NCBI GenBank assembly: GCA_028826165.1
Contig: JAPDFW010000033.1
Location: 682,001-746,000 of the forward strand
DNA from: Anaeramoeba ignava
Taxonomy: Eukaryota; Metamonada; Anaeramoebidae
Reading direction: 5' to 3'
DNA: 64,000 nt
The translations under genes and the position numbers were made by a program. A model generated the notes under the pieces. That model searched no databases and had not been told where the DNA came from. It saw only the letters and a list, made by a program, of their open reading frames with translations. This document shows positions 63,556-64,000 of this stretch, piece by piece. The number at the start of each line of letters is the position of its first letter. Position 1 is the first letter of the stretch.

Positions 63556-64000
63556 ATGAATGATTGTTTATTTTTTGGTCACAATAAATATCCAATTCTT
63601 TTCAAAAATGAAAAAGATAAAATAATAAAACCAATTCAATTTAAATTTGAAAATGAAAATGAAAATGAAAATGAAAATGAAAAACAAATTAAACAAATTT
63701 CTTCAGATTATTCAACAATTTTCCTTTTTAAAAATGGAAAAGCAATAGAATATTTAAGAGATTCAAAACAAAATCCTGAAAAAATCCAAATTGAAGAAAA
63801 TATTCAAAAAGTAACTGTTGGCGGTGAAAATGAAGCTATTTTAACAATAGAAGGAAATGTATTTGCAAAAGGAGAATATATCAATCAAGAAAATCCAAAT
63901 GAATTTATCAATATTTCATCATTAATTGAAGATACAAATGATAGAATAATTCAAGATATTGTTTCTGGATTGTATTCAATTTACTTATTAACTTCAAATC
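63556..64000 (+). CDS. RCC1-repeat/double-BTB protein, paralogue 5 (partial at right edge)
   Basis: It starts MNDCLFFGHNKYPILFKNEK at 63556 and stays open to the window end (149 codons: ISSLIEDTNDRIIQDIVSGL, then YSIYLLTSN). Residues match the first RCC1 blades of paralogues 1-4, with an ENENENENEN run. The BTB end lies outside the window. It is tandem with paralogue 4, about 300 bp apart. Confidence 0.88.
   Translation, partial: MNDCLFFGHNKYPILFKNEKDKIIKPIQFKFENENENENENEKQIKQISSDYSTIFLFKNGKAIEYLRDSKQNPEKIQIEENIQKVTVGGENEAILTIEGNVFAKGEYINQENPNEFINISSLIEDTNDRIIQDIVSGLYSIYLLTSN

Noticed and set aside
1-64000. Nuclear genetic code with a reassigned stop codon
   Set aside because: TAA and TGA both end genes cleanly in family-consistent positions (for example TGA in the TTBK-like kinase and the SAD-like kinase, TAA in E2 and PRA1). 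The two in-frame stops in the MTMR14-like gene lie in a slipping repeat.
1-64000. Programmed +1 frameshifting of the Euplotes type
   Set aside because: The break sites share no slippery motif and are not followed by a stop codon in the zero frame; most fall in homopolymers. Kept only as an alternative within a finding.
1-64000. TATA boxes and AATAAA polyadenylation signals
   Set aside because: At this AT content such matches are everywhere by chance, so none can be supported individually.
1-64000. tRNA or rRNA genes
   Set aside because: No GC-rich cloverleaf-like segments or conserved T-loop (GGTTCGAATCC-like) sequence was noticed on either strand.

Overview
This is nuclear DNA of a very AT-rich eukaryotic protist. 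Nearly every gene is interrupted by GT..AG introns, and the proteins are typically eukaryotic: a heterotrimeric G-protein alpha subunit, ESCRT-III, an E2 ubiquitin-conjugating enzyme, myotubularin, RER1, PRA1, an ANTH clathrin adaptor, a SMYD methyltransferase and protein kinases. Heavy N/Q/E tracts, many BTB, ankyrin and RCC1 proteins and AAT/CAA/GAA-rich codons fit an amoeboid protist. I think an Anaeramoeba-like metamonad is most likely, but this is inference and was not tested. No bacterial, organellar or RNA-gene sequence was recognised.

Layout. 1-1949: right part of an ankyrin-BTB gene (minus). 2285-4185: amino-acid transporter. 4292-6546: ankyrin-SAM protein (minus). 6665-9358: SMYD-type SET/MYND protein. 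9737-14279: nine-exon tau-tubulin-kinase/CK1-like kinase. 14493-15670: unknown coiled-coil protein (minus). 16646-18263: TauE/SafE-type permease (minus). 18594-20969: MTMR14-like phosphatase (minus). 21260-23360: UBE2H-like E2. 23624-25137: RER1 (minus). 25256-27566: PRA1. 27689-29062: damaged CHMP2/Vps2. 29289-30698: CH-CH-BTB fusion (minus). 32106-33431: phosducin-like protein between two tandem arrays. 34345-43690: three RCC1-BTB paralogues flanked by two BTB-BACK-TLDc genes. 43835-48455: giant ankyrin-BTB gene (minus). 48560-51755: G-alpha (minus). 52325-59047: SAD/BRSK-like kinase whose third intron holds a complete DNA transposon (54584-58372). 59251-61328: AP180/CALM-like ANTH protein. 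61493-63250 and 63556-end: two more RCC1-BTB paralogues.

Main discoveries. (1) The transposon carries one intact three-exon gene for a 905-residue protein: BED-type zinc finger, DDE-type transposase core, then a complete ubiquitin-specific protease (USP) domain with all catalytic and zinc residues. (2) Many introns are filled almost wall to wall with short tandem repeats, usually a different unit in each intron; one 1,864-nt 12-mer array interrupts a 148-residue PRA1 protein. (3) Three non-coding arrays of unrelated sequence share a period of about 145 bp. (4) Almost every start codon is preceded by a strand-oriented, often repeated TTTTTCATTTTT element, resembling the TCAYWW initiator of trichomonads. 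(5) One double-BTB module is joined to three different N-terminal domains: RCC1 propeller, ankyrin array and tandem calponin-homology.

Caution. Several genes carry single-base frame breaks, mostly in A/T runs. They may be consensus errors or real decay; each is noted below. Gene models were spliced by eye from reading frame, family homology and GT..AG sites.
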